Assembly: GCA_020025475.1 (NCBI GenBank)
Contig: JAHHSA010000044.1
Coordinates: 1 to 13,651, forward strand
From: Oscillibacter sp.
GTDB taxonomy: Bacteria; Bacillota; Clostridia; Oscillospirales; Oscillospiraceae
DNA length: 13,651 nt
Direction of reading: 5' to 3'
Shown here: piece after piece, positions 1 to 7,341 of the stretch
Layout: every line of letters starts with the position of its first letter
Position numbering within the stretch: position 1 is the first letter of the stretch
Notes under the pieces: model-generated
What the model saw: the letters and a program-made list of their open reading frames with translations, nothing else
Databases searched by the model: none
What the model was told of the DNA's origin: nothing
Translations under genes and position numbers: made by a program

Positions 1-2
1 AT

Positions 3-182
3 CGCAAAGAGACCATTGAACGGGTCTTTGCGGATGCCAAGGAAAAACACGCCATCGCAAATTGCAAGTGCAAGTTGGATGCCAATTACAATCTTTCTAT
101 CATTGTTTGGCATGATAATTTGATTCTAACAGATGCCAGTGGCTATGGCATTTTATATGTGTTGGCTTTGATTTTACAATGA
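3..182 (+). pseudogene. IS1182-like transposase, C-terminal remnant (5' end outside window)
   Basis: An open frame enters from the left edge and ends at a TGA at 180-182, giving 59 residues. The first 16, ending in the block ETIERVFADAKEKH, match the conserved C-terminal segment of IS1182/IS5-type DDE transposases, which normally continues GMRY or similar and runs on for tens of residues toward an MNLKKL-like motif. Here the sequence departs right after KEKH and the last 43 residues (ending GYGILYVLALILQ) are not recognisable as transposase. The change falls near nucleotide 50. The other two forward frames after the junction stop early and do not restore the expected motif, so a simple frameshift is unlikely. 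A deletion or recombination junction inside an old insertion sequence fits best. Whether the upstream part is intact cannot be seen. The transposase assignment rests on one short motif recalled from the family. Confidence 0.55.
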
Positions 183-235
183 ATTTCCCGTAAATTTATT
201 GATCTTTGCCACTGTTTTTTTCTTTGCGTCCCTAC

Positions 236-241
236 TATAAT
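236..241 (+). promoter_or_regulatory. Candidate -10 box upstream of the MATE gene
   Basis: A perfect TATAAT lies 77 bp before the chosen ATG of the efflux gene. The region 17 bp upstream is T-rich (TGTTTT at 213-218) and has no good TTGACA match, so this is a weak call based on the -10 alone. Confidence 0.35.
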
Positions 242-318
242 AAGGCAGGCATCAAAGGCCGTTCTGTTGGTGCCTCTGTGTGTATAGGACTGATTTGTAT
301 ATAAAAAAGAGGACAATC

Positions 319-1680
319 ATGAAAAAAGAAAATGACCTGGGACGTGACTCCATTCTCCCCCTGGTATTGAAACTAACGATTCCTGCCATGCTGGCCCAGT
401 TGGTCAACGTACTCTACAGCATCATTGACCGGATGTTTATCGGCCATATTCCAATAGTTGGCGATCTGGCGCTGGCCGGTGTTGGCGTCTGTGGTCCCAT
501 CGTAACGCTGATCTCATCGTTTGGCACCCTGGTGGGCATCGGTGGCTCCATTATGATGGCAACCACCATGGGCAGCGGCGACTACCAAAAGGCAAAGAAG
601 ATTTTATCTAACAGCTTTTTGCTGCTTTTGATTTTTTCCGGGTCCCTTACGCTCATTTTTCTGATGACAAAGCGTCAGATGATCTATCTGTTTGGCGGCA
701 GCGACGTGACGTTTCCCTACGCTAACATCTACCTGACCATTTACACATTGGGAACTTTCTTTGCTCTTCTGGCATTGGGCTTGAACTATTTCATCTCCTG
801 CCAGGGCTTTTCGCTTAACAGCATGCTGACTGTGTTTATCGGTGCCATCAGCAATATTGTCCTAGATGCTGTTTTTGTCTATGCCTTACAGATGGGCGTG
901 GCGGGTGCAGCCTGGGCCACCGTGATCTCTCAGATGTTCTCCTGCTTCTATGCCTTGCTGTTTCTCTTTGGCAAGCGAATCAAAATCAAAATTTCCTTTG
1001 GCAACTATGATCTGCGGCTGATGCTGCACATTATCAAAATGGGCATCTGCCCCTTCATTATACTTGCAACCGACAGCATCATCATTATTGGCATGAATAT
1101 GGCGCTGCAGCGCTTTGGCGGGACTCGGGGCGATATGCTGATCTCCGCCGTCACGGTTACTCAGAGTTATTTCCTGCTGGTCACTGGGCCGCTGATTGGT
1201 ATTTCCGGCGGCGTCCAGCCACTGATCAGCTTCAACTTTGGAGCAGCCAACGCTGAACGCGTCAAGAAATCGGTGAAGTATGCCCTGGTCATGGCCATCA
1301 TTTTGACCAGTTCTATGTTTGCTGTTTCCCACCTGTTTGCCGGAACCTTTGTCCGCTTCTTTACAGAAAGCGCCGAGACAGCTGCCATTTCCATCTGGGG
1401 CATCAAGGTCTTTACCATGGCAATTGTCGCCCTTGCTTTCCAATACGTATGTGTGGATACGTTGACAGCACTTGGAAAAATAAAAACAGCTCTGTATCTC
1501 TCTGCTTCCAGAAAGCTGCTCTTTCTGATTCTCATCTTCGTATTCGCAGCCACCACCAAGGCACAGAACGCTTTTTTCGCTGAGCCTGTTGCAGATGTGA
1601 TCTGCTCCAGTCAGGCATTTTTGGTTTTTCTTCTGGTCTTTAAAAAGCACCTGCGGAAATTTATGGACAATGTGGATTGA
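319..1680 (+). CDS. MATE family multidrug efflux transporter (MepA-like)
   Basis: The 453-residue integral membrane protein is expected to export cationic drugs or metabolites in exchange for Na+ or H+. The N-terminus has the typical MATE opening: a short charged stretch, then IPAMLAQLVNVLYSIIDRMF, matching the family's (I/L)P-x(n)-Y-x-I-(I/V)-D pattern. Around 12 hydrophobic segments arranged as two halves can be counted. The second half carries GISGGVQPLISFNFGAAN, the counterpart of the family's QP-(I/L)-x-(S)-(F/Y)-N-(Y/F)-G motif. Length is normal for the family (about 440-470). I chose the ATG at 319 because AAGAGGA at 307-313 sits 5 nt ahead of it. The same frame extends upstream to 280, but that start has no ribosome binding site. 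It follows the transposase remnant and appears to be transcribed alone. The substrate cannot be inferred. Confidence 0.9.
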   Translation: MKKENDLGRDSILPLVLKLTIPAMLAQLVNVLYSIIDRMFIGHIPIVGDLALAGVGVCGPIVTLISSFGTLVGIGGSIMMATTMGSGDYQKAKKILSNSFLLLLIFSGSLTLIFLMTKRQMIYLFGGSDVTFPYANIYLTIYTLGTFFALLALGLNYFISCQGFSLNSMLTVFIGAISNIVLDAVFVYALQMGVAGAAWATVISQMFSCFYALLFLFGKRIKIKISFGNYDLRLMLHIIKMGICPFIILATDSIIIIGMNMALQRFGGTRGDMLISAVTVTQSYFLLVTGPLIGISGGVQPLISFNFGAANAERVKKSVKYALVMAIILTSSMFAVSHLFAGTFVRFFTESAETAAISIWGIKVFTMAIVALAFQYVCVDTLTALGKIKTALYLSASRKLLFLILIFVFAATTKAQNAFFAEPVADVICSSQAFLVFLLVFKKHLRKFMDNVD

Positions 1681-1823
1681 GTTCCTTGCATACAACAAAT
1701 AGAACCGAATCCTATAAAGGCTGACAAAAAGCCCAATCATATCCAAGTCCCCAGAAAACTGCGATAGAATAATCCAGAACTGCATTTCACGTACACGTTG
1801 GGCATTTGGAAAAGTCACCACAC

Positions 1824-1863
1824 CAGCAACGCCGTAAGTCAATTTTGACTTACGGCGTTGCTG
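1824..1863. repeat. Perfect 19-bp inverted repeat between convergent MATE and pcrA genes
   Basis: The arms 1824-1842 and 1845-1863 are perfectly complementary, separated by only TT (an effective 4-nt loop once inner A-T pairs open). It lies 143 bp past the MATE stop and 13 bp past the pcrA stop, so it could end either transcript. Neither side carries an immediate run of T: on the plus strand a T-rich stretch begins about 12 nt later, and on the minus strand the flank is GU-rich. The core CAACGCCG/CGGCGTTG is shared with the repeat at 4685-4728. It may be a terminator, an mRNA 3'-stabilising hairpin, or a dispersed repeat element. Confidence 0.75.
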
Positions 1864-1876
1864 CGTTGTTGAATAT

Positions 1877-4336
1877 TTATATTTTTTTCATATGCGCTCC
1901 TGCAGACTTCAGCATGAGCTTTTTGGTACCCACCTGATCAAAGGCTACCTCGATCAGGGCATCGCCGCCCATCGAACGCAAAGACATCACTACGCCTTTT
2001 CCAAATGCGCTGTGCTCCACCATATCGCCCTTTTTCAACTGCAGCATCGGTGACGAAGGGGTGATTCCGGCAACAGAAGGCCGTCTGGGCGTCTGGCGAT
2101 AGCCAGAATCCCGGGCACCGACGAAAGAGCTGACAGGAGCCTGCCGGCTGCTCTCTCCAAAACCTCCGCCGAAAGAGGGATTGCTTCCTCCGAAGCCCTC
2201 ACTGTACTCATCCGAGGCAAAGTGAGGCTGTGGTTTGCTCTCCCAGCGCATATTATCCTCCGGAATCTCCTCCAGAAATCTGGATGCCCGATTTGCGCTG
2301 GTCCGACCGTACAGCATTCTCTGACGACAGTTGGTCATAGTCAGTTTTTCCTTGGCGCGGGTCATAGCTACGTAGCAGAGACGTCGTTCTTCTTCCAGGT
2401 CTTCCTCGTTATACTGAGCAGAGGCTCCGGGGAATATGCCTTCTTCCATACCTACCACATAGACCACCGGAAACTCCAGGCCCTTGGCTGCGTGTACGGT
2501 CATCATCGTCACGCAGTTATCGTCTTCCAGGCTGTCCAGATCCGTATACAGTGCAATTTCATTGAGAAAGCCGGAGAGGGTTGCATCCTCGGGCCCCTGC
2601 TCCAGAAAGCCCAGGATATTGGACTTCAACTCCTGCACGTTCTCAATTCGCCCCCGGCTTTCCATATCGTTTTTCTCTTCCAGCGCGCGGACATAGCCCG
2701 TCTGATCGCAGACCGCTTCATAGAATTCCGGCAGTGCCAGAGAGGCCCCTTCCCGTCGGAGGGTGTCAATCATATCTGCAAATTTCAAAAGCTTCTTACA
2801 GGGTGTTTTCAGCTCCGGGAAGAGATCGGCGTTGCGGATAATCTCATAGAGAGATGCTCCTTGCTGCTCGGCAAGAACAGCCACCTTATCCATGGTAGTA
2901 CCGCCGATTCCACGGACAGGATTGTTGATGATGCGGCGCAAACGAAGATCATCCAGAGGATTATTCAGCACACAGAGATACGCCAGCATATCTTTAATTT
3001 CCGCTCGCTCAAAGAACTTCATGCCACCAACCACTTTATATGGGATACCGTTGCGCTTCATGGCGTATTCCAAGGCGTTTGACTGGGCGTTCATGCGATA
3101 AAGAATCGCCGTATCCCGAAAGTTTCGACCACGGTTCACACCCATCACGATATCGCCTACCACATAGTTCGCCTCGTCCGACTCGTTGAAGTTGGTCTTG
3201 ATCGTAACTACTTCACCGCTCCCGTTATCCGTCCACAGGGTCTTACCCTTTCGGCCAACATTATTCTTGATAACAGCATTGGCCGCATCCAGAATATTTT
3301 GGGTAGAACGATAGTTTTGCTCCAAACGAATCATCCGCGCCTTTGGATAGTGCTCTTCAAAGTTGAGAATATTTTCAATATTTGCACCACGAAAGCGATA
3401 GATGGACTGGTCATCATCGCCCACCACACAGAGGTTCTTGCGGCCCCCTGCCAACAAACTGGTGAGCAGGTACTGCAAGTGGTTGGTGTCTTGATACTCG
3501 TCTACCAACACATAACGGAACTTGTCCTGATAATAGGCCAGCACCTCCGGCTCCTGCTGCAGAAGGGTTACGGTATGATAGATGATGTCATCAAAGTCCA
3601 GGGCGTTTGCACTGCGGAGCTTCTTCTCATAGAGAGCATAGATTCTGGCAATTCTGGACATCTTCCAGTCATTGGAATTCTCTTGCTGCTTGGCAAAGGA
3701 TTCCGGACCCATGTACTGATCCTTGGCGTTGCTGATGATGCCTAAAATGCTCTTGGGCACAAAGGCTTTTTCATCCAGATTCAGCTCCTTAACGATATCC
3801 TTGATTACCCGCTTGGAATCATCAGTATCGTAGATCGTAAAGTCCTTATTGAAGCCGATGCGGTCAATATCACGCCGCAGAATCCGCACACAAGCGGAGT
3901 GAAAGGTAGATGCCCAGATGTCGTTGGCCATAGGACCAAGGCGGGCAGCCAATCGGTCCTTCAACTCCCCTGCTGCTTTGTTGGTAAAGGTAATCGCTAT
4001 GATTTCCCAAGGTTTTGGGACATCCAGTGCGCAGAGCTTTCTGGCGCGCAGGATCTCCCCCTCATTTGGCTGCGGGGGGAAGCCCTCCAAAAAGGCTAGA
4101 TCGTCCTCTGTCGCCCATGTTGGAACCTCGTTGGAATCACTGCCTCTACCATATGTCAAGAGGTTATAAACTCTTTGGATCAGCACCGTGGTCTTGCCGG
4201 AACCGGCACCGGCCAGGAGCAGCAGAGGTCCTTCAGTAGTCATTGCCGCCTGCCGCTGCATGGGATTCAGTCGGCGGAGGTCGGATGCAATTACGTTTCG
4301 CCGTGCAGCAACATAGCGCTCATTAAAGTCGTTCAT
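1877..4336 (-). CDS. pcrA: ATP-dependent DNA helicase PcrA (UvrD/Rep superfamily 1A)
   Basis: An 819-residue 3'-5' DNA helicase of repair and replication. Visible motifs in order: Q-motif NPMQRQA (24-30), Walker A GAGSGKTT (43-50), TFTNKAA (116-122), Walker B VDEYQD (278-283), motif III GDDDQSIYRFRGA (306-318), motif IV NYRST (341-345), motif V TVHAAKGLEF (613-622) and motif VI VAMTRAKEKL (656-665). A Gly/Ser-rich, probably disordered linker spans about 700-760. The last 50 residues (about 766-818, GDMVEHSAFGKGVV...) form the Tudor-like domain that PcrA uses to contact RNA polymerase. An acidic insertion of about 45 residues lies between Walker A and TFTNKAA (about 62-108); the B. subtilis type has a much shorter segment there. 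The ATG is supported by AGGTGA at 4346-4341 and by a good promoter upstream. It is transcribed alone and ends near the inverted repeat at 1824-1863. Confidence 0.97.
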   Translation of the reverse strand: MNDFNERYVAARRNVIASDLRRLNPMQRQAAMTTEGPLLLLAGAGSGKTTVLIQRVYNLLTYGRGSDSNEVPTWATEDDLAFLEGFPPQPNEGEILRARKLCALDVPKPWEIIAITFTNKAAGELKDRLAARLGPMANDIWASTFHSACVRILRRDIDRIGFNKDFTIYDTDDSKRVIKDIVKELNLDEKAFVPKSILGIISNAKDQYMGPESFAKQQENSNDWKMSRIARIYALYEKKLRSANALDFDDIIYHTVTLLQQEPEVLAYYQDKFRYVLVDEYQDTNHLQYLLTSLLAGGRKNLCVVGDDDQSIYRFRGANIENILNFEEHYPKARMIRLEQNYRSTQNILDAANAVIKNNVGRKGKTLWTDNGSGEVVTIKTNFNESDEANYVVGDIVMGVNRGRNFRDTAILYRMNAQSNALEYAMKRNGIPYKVVGGMKFFERAEIKDMLAYLCVLNNPLDDLRLRRIINNPVRGIGGTTMDKVAVLAEQQGASLYEIIRNADLFPELKTPCKKLLKFADMIDTLRREGASLALPEFYEAVCDQTGYVRALEEKNDMESRGRIENVQELKSNILGFLEQGPEDATLSGFLNEIALYTDLDSLEDDNCVTMMTVHAAKGLEFPVVYVVGMEEGIFPGASAQYNEEDLEEERRLCYVAMTRAKEKLTMTNCRQRMLYGRTSANRASRFLEEIPEDNMRWESKPQPHFASDEYSEGFGGSNPSFGGGFGESSRQAPVSSFVGARDSGYRQTPRRPSVAGITPSSPMLQLKKGDMVEHSAFGKGVVMSLRSMGGDALIEVAFDQVGTKKLMLKSAGAHMKKI

Positions 4337-4407
4337 GGTTTCACCTAATTCTCGATGTTCTTGTCTCTGTCGGATTCGTTCGACGGGACATCATTTCAAT
4401 CTTATTT

Positions 4408-4436
4408 ATTTTACGGCATATCCCGCCACCGGTCAA
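4408..4436 (-). promoter_or_regulatory. Sigma-A-type promoter of pcrA
   Basis: On the minus strand TTGACC (4436-4431) and TAAAAT (4413-4408) are separated by exactly 17 bp. Transcription would begin near 4401, giving a leader of about 65 nt before the pcrA ATG at 4336. Confidence 0.7.
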
Positions 4437-4684
4437 CTGTCATTCTCTTGTGTGGGAGCCTACCTCAGCCAGCAAACCATTGAGGCAACGCTGCTCGTTG
4501 CAGCTTAATTTAATTTTTCAGAAGCCTTTTAGGGCAACATCCCTTGACGCGGTCTGGCATTAGATTGTAGATACGGCATCCAGGAAGGAGAATGTCTTGA
4601 TCGTTACAGTGAAAACAGTGTCATCTCTCTGCTGGAAGCCAAGGATCATTCCTGCTATCTCCCATCTCCCTCGATGAAGCACAG
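4437..4684. other. Gene-free stretch between pcrA promoter and the DHHW gene terminator region
   Basis: No convincing coding region was seen in 4337-4729 (about 390 bp). It holds the pcrA leader and promoter on the right-hand side of pcrA and an inverted repeat at 4685-4728. In between there is a small hairpin, GCAACG-CTGCT-CGTTGC (4482-4498), followed by an AT-rich run reaching five T's by 4518. This could weakly act as a plus-strand terminator, although no upstream plus-strand gene needs one. A 26-codon TTG-started frame at 4597-4677 has an AAGGAG ahead of it but no recognisable product. Confidence 0.5.
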
Positions 4685-4728
4685 CAACCAACAACGCCGT
4701 CTGCATATACAGGCGGCGTTGTTGGTTG
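4685..4728. repeat. Inverted repeat (15-bp perfect outer stem) 1 bp after the DHHW gene stop
   Basis: Arms 4685-4699 and 4714-4728 pair perfectly. The helix continues inward through T4700-G4713 (wobble) and three more pairs to a 6-nt loop at 4704-4709. It begins one base beyond the TAA of the minus-strand DHHW gene, so it probably forms the 3' end of that transcript. Downstream on the minus strand the flank is GU-rich rather than a U-run, so classical intrinsic termination is not assured. The core AACGCCG/CGGCGTT is shared with the repeat at 1824-1863. Confidence 0.75.
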
Positions 4729-4729
4729 G

Positions 4730-5848
4730 TTATCTGGGTAGGAACACCAGATTCCGGTCTGTAATGAAGTTGGGGATGCTAAACAGCACAACAATGTTGT
4801 CCACCTCGTTCTCCTCCGCGTACTGCTTGAGAGAACTCCGGTACTGCCGGAAGTCCATCAAATGCACCTCAGAGAACCGCTGGGCCAGGAAGGGTGCCAG
4901 AGAGTCTGTGTAGGAGTCCCGGACAATTAGGACCTTTCCCGCATCCTTCAATGCTTCGTTTTTGATGACGCACAGAGGCTGATTGCCGCCCAGGAAGGAG
5001 GAGTATTTGTCTTTCTTCTCCAAGTAAGTTCGGTCATACAAAGCGGATTCCACCGGGTGACCCGTGCGCCAGGAGGTAATATTGAGGCCCTCGTCCTTTA
5101 CCCAATACTCAATGGTATCCGGGTCCATCCAGTGGACACCGGACTGAGAATACAGGGTGCCATAGAAGCTGTCAGAGGCAGTCTCTGGTGTAAAGTCCTC
5201 TTTATTCAAAGGTTCCTTCCCAAAAGCTTCCAATACAGCGTTGGCTCCATAGAACGCACCCAAAGTGGTCCAGTGGTGATCGGTGCGGTAGAAGATCTTC
5301 TCATCTGCATGTTCTGTTAGAGCAGCATGGAAATCAATGGTCGGAATCCCCAGGTTGTTTGTTCGGTCCAGGAAAGCCTCCTGATCCCAACTGGGAGCGC
5401 CAGAAGGAAGCTTGTCCTTCCAGATCTCCGCCGCCGATGGAATCAGACCAAGCGTCACCGGAATGGTGCTGTTAGCGGTCAGGCGGTCTAGATAGCTGAG
5501 GTTCTTGTCCAAAAGATCCTGGTCTGGCTGCTTAACCTCGGAGATAAGCGTATCCCCGTCGGCCAAGTAGATGCCATTATATTCCGTTTTGCCGATTGCG
5601 TGCTCGCTGTGGGCCTTCAGACCTGTCCACTTGTCCCGCAAGGGGAACTGATCGGCAAAGTATTCCTCCACCTTTTTGGTATAGCTCCCGTCTTTGAGGG
5701 CCTCCCAGGAAAAGTCGGGCCACTGAGACAGCGTGCGGTTTTCCGTCTCAGACCGTTCCAGATCCGGGAGAATCAAAGACCAAATGAGAATACCGCCCAG
5801 GAAAGCACTGAACAGGACCGTGATAAATCGGCTATATGCTTTTGTCAT
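4730..5848 (-). CDS. DHHW family protein (AlgX/AlgJ-like SGNH-fold, membrane-anchored)
   Basis: A 372-residue protein with one N-terminal hydrophobic segment (about 8-28) that should anchor it outside the membrane. The diagnostic DHHW motif is at 190-193 within RTDHHWTTLGA, and RDSYTDSLAPF (310-320) supplies the GDS-like serine block near the C-terminus. Together these are the catalytic Asp-His and Ser elements of the AlgJ/AlgX/DHHW group, relatives of SGNH esterases that acetylate or deacetylate exopolysaccharides. NRTLSQWP (37-44) is also typical of these proteins. The start is set by AAGGAGG 10 nt upstream of the ATG. It lies 20 bp after the MBOAT gene, almost certainly in one operon. The pairing suggests that MBOAT delivers acyl groups across the membrane and this protein transfers them to a surface glycan. 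The acceptor is unknown. Confidence 0.88.
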   Translation of the reverse strand: MTKAYSRFITVLFSAFLGGILIWSLILPDLERSETENRTLSQWPDFSWEALKDGSYTKKVEEYFADQFPLRDKWTGLKAHSEHAIGKTEYNGIYLADGDTLISEVKQPDQDLLDKNLSYLDRLTANSTIPVTLGLIPSAAEIWKDKLPSGAPSWDQEAFLDRTNNLGIPTIDFHAALTEHADEKIFYRTDHHWTTLGAFYGANAVLEAFGKEPLNKEDFTPETASDSFYGTLYSQSGVHWMDPDTIEYWVKDEGLNITSWRTGHPVESALYDRTYLEKKDKYSSFLGGNQPLCVIKNEALKDAGKVLIVRDSYTDSLAPFLAQRFSEVHLMDFRQYRSSLKQYAEENEVDNIVVLFSIPNFITDRNLVFLPR

Positions 5849-5868
5849 GATCGTTCTGCCTCCTTCTC

Positions 5869-7263
5869 TTAAAATCTAAAGTACAGGAATGGATTGTAGC
5901 TGCCGTCCACCAGATAGGCCGTGCAAATGACGAGACTCAAGAGCATCAGAATGGGGGTCAGTACCCGATCCGCCTTCTCAGGAAGCTTATGCCAGAGATT
6001 GCGCCCCAGCGTAGTAGAGGCCAGCACCAGTACAATCAGGGTAACCGCGTAGCTTCGCAGCGCATAGTCGTCCGCAGCGTTCCACAGAGCACCTCCGCCA
6101 AAGCAAGTCTTGAGATAGTCGGCACAGCGCCCCAGGTTTTCAATGCCGAAGATGCCCCAGCCAACTGCCGCAATGATCAGCGTGTAGAGGTGCTTGATGA
6201 CATCTGGTGTCTTTGACAGCACGTTTTTCAAAATGAACTTCTCCAGCAGCAGCCACATGGCAAAGTACATACCCCAAATGATGAAGTTCCAGCTGGCACC
6301 ATGCCAGAAGCCAGTGCAGAACCAGACGATCAGGATATTGCGAATTGCCTTAGCAGTACCACCCCGATTGCCGCCCAGCGGGATATACAGGTACTCCCGG
6401 AACCAGGAGGTCAGAGAAATGTGCCATCGTCTCCAGAAGTCCGTGACAGAGCTGGCCAGATACGGATAGTTGAAGTTCTCATCAAAGCGGAAGCCCATCA
6501 TTCTGCCAAGTCCGATGGCCATATCAGAATAGCCGGAGAAGTCAAAGTAAATTTGAAACGAGAAAGCAATGAGTCCCAGCCATCCGCCGACCATAGTGAG
6601 TGCACCGGAGGCCTGTGCAGCCAGCTGTGCATCCCAAAGGGCACCAATGGAGTTGGCCAGCAGCACCTTCTTGGCAAGCCCCACGCAGAATCTGCGCGCA
6701 CCAAGAGCAAAGTCCTCTGTAGTAATAACTCGGTGATCCAGATCCTCAGCTACCGTTTTATACTTGACGATGGGACCGGCAATGAGCTGGGGGAACATGG
6801 TGACAAAGGCACCAAAACGAATGATATTTCGCTGAGCCGGTGCATCCTGTCTATACACATCAATGGTATAGCTCATGGTCTGGAAAGTGAAGAAGGAAAT
6901 GCCAATCGGCAGGGGAATTCCAAGCTGCGGAATACGAATGCCTGGAATCAACGACAGATTCATTGCAAAAAAATCATAGTATTTAAAAAAGCCCAGAAGC
7001 AAAAGGTTGAAGATCATGGACTGGGCTACGAACCACCGGGCCTTTTTGTCGTTACTCCGGTATTTCTCCACCAGAAGACCGTGGGTATAGTCGATCATGA
7101 TAGATGCAAACATGATCAGAATATAGACCGGCTCACCCCATCCGTAGAAAAACAGACTCACGAGGAGCAACACCAGATTGCGCCACCGCAGAGGCACGGC
7201 AAAGTACAGAATGAGTGTCAGTGGCAGATACGCAAACAGGAAGGTCAGGCTGCTAAAATACAA
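5869..7263 (-). CDS. MBOAT family O-acyltransferase (AlgI/DltB-like)
   Basis: A 464-residue polytopic membrane protein with about 11 hydrophobic segments. Family hallmarks are clear: FFTFQTMSYTIDVYR (124-138), FPQLIAGPIVKY (157-168), FQIYFDFSGYSDMAIGLGRM (236-255), DFWRRWHISLTSWFREYLYI (275-294) and GFWHGASWN (318-326). His321 is the expected catalytic histidine and His281 the second conserved one. It should take an acyl group from a cytoplasmic donor and move it through the membrane for O-acylation of a surface polymer. The start appears to be TTG at 7263: GGAG at 7276-7273 is 9 nt upstream, and no in-frame ATG lies nearby. It is followed after 20 bp by the DHHW gene, and 78 bp upstream lies the DUF4358 lipoprotein gene with a strong terminator between. 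No dltA, dltC or dltD is present, so the alginate/AlgI-type role is favoured over teichoic acid D-alanylation. Confidence 0.93.
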   Translation of the reverse strand: MYFSSLTFLFAYLPLTLILYFAVPLRWRNLVLLLVSLFFYGWGEPVYILIMFASIMIDYTHGLLVEKYRSNDKKARWFVAQSMIFNLLLLGFFKYYDFFAMNLSLIPGIRIPQLGIPLPIGISFFTFQTMSYTIDVYRQDAPAQRNIIRFGAFVTMFPQLIAGPIVKYKTVAEDLDHRVITTEDFALGARRFCVGLAKKVLLANSIGALWDAQLAAQASGALTMVGGWLGLIAFSFQIYFDFSGYSDMAIGLGRMMGFRFDENFNYPYLASSVTDFWRRWHISLTSWFREYLYIPLGGNRGGTAKAIRNILIVWFCTGFWHGASWNFIIWGMYFAMWLLLEKFILKNVLSKTPDVIKHLYTLIIAAVGWGIFGIENLGRCADYLKTCFGGGALWNAADDYALRSYAVTLIVLVLASTTLGRNLWHKLPEKADRVLTPILMLLSLVICTAYLVDGSYNPFLYFRF

Positions 7264-7292
7264 TAGTTCTCTCTCCTTTTCTATATAATCTC

Positions 7293-7328
7293 AAAAAAAC
7301 AGCCGCAGCGGATCGCTGCGGCTGTTTT
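7293..7328 (-). terminator. Intrinsic terminator between the DUF4358 and MBOAT genes
   Basis: A 15-bp perfect stem (7296-7310 with 7314-7328, 3-nt loop) with a GC-rich core (GCCGCAGCG). On the minus strand it is followed by seven U's (A-run at 7293-7299). It lies 14 bp past the DUF4358 stop and 30 bp before the MBOAT start, inside what otherwise looks like one operon. It has a shorter T-run on the plus strand. Confidence 0.85.
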
Positions 7329-7341
7329 ACTCACTGCATAA

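Noticed and set aside
886..1842. A 318-codon minus-strand frame overlapping the MATE 3' half and the intergenic region
   Set aside because: Its first 60 residues fall in non-coding sequence but show no ribosome binding site or known motif, and the rest is a shadow of the MATE gene.
2222..3082. A 286-codon plus-strand frame inside pcrA
   Set aside because: pcrA has all helicase motifs across this span; the antisense product is Cys/His/Gln-rich without any domain.
4597..4677. A 26-codon TTG-started frame with AAGGAG 6 nt upstream
   Set aside because: It is short, has a rare start and no recognisable product, and no promoter was seen, so the evidence is too thin to call a gene.
6301..7266. A 321-codon plus-strand frame antisense to the MBOAT gene
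   Set aside because: The MBOAT motifs are unambiguous; the antisense product is polar and featureless, as expected from reverse-reading membrane codons.
7264..7292. AT-rich TATATA-like -10 just before the MBOAT start
   Set aside because: It would start transcription inside the ribosome binding site and has no -35, which would fall in the terminator stem.
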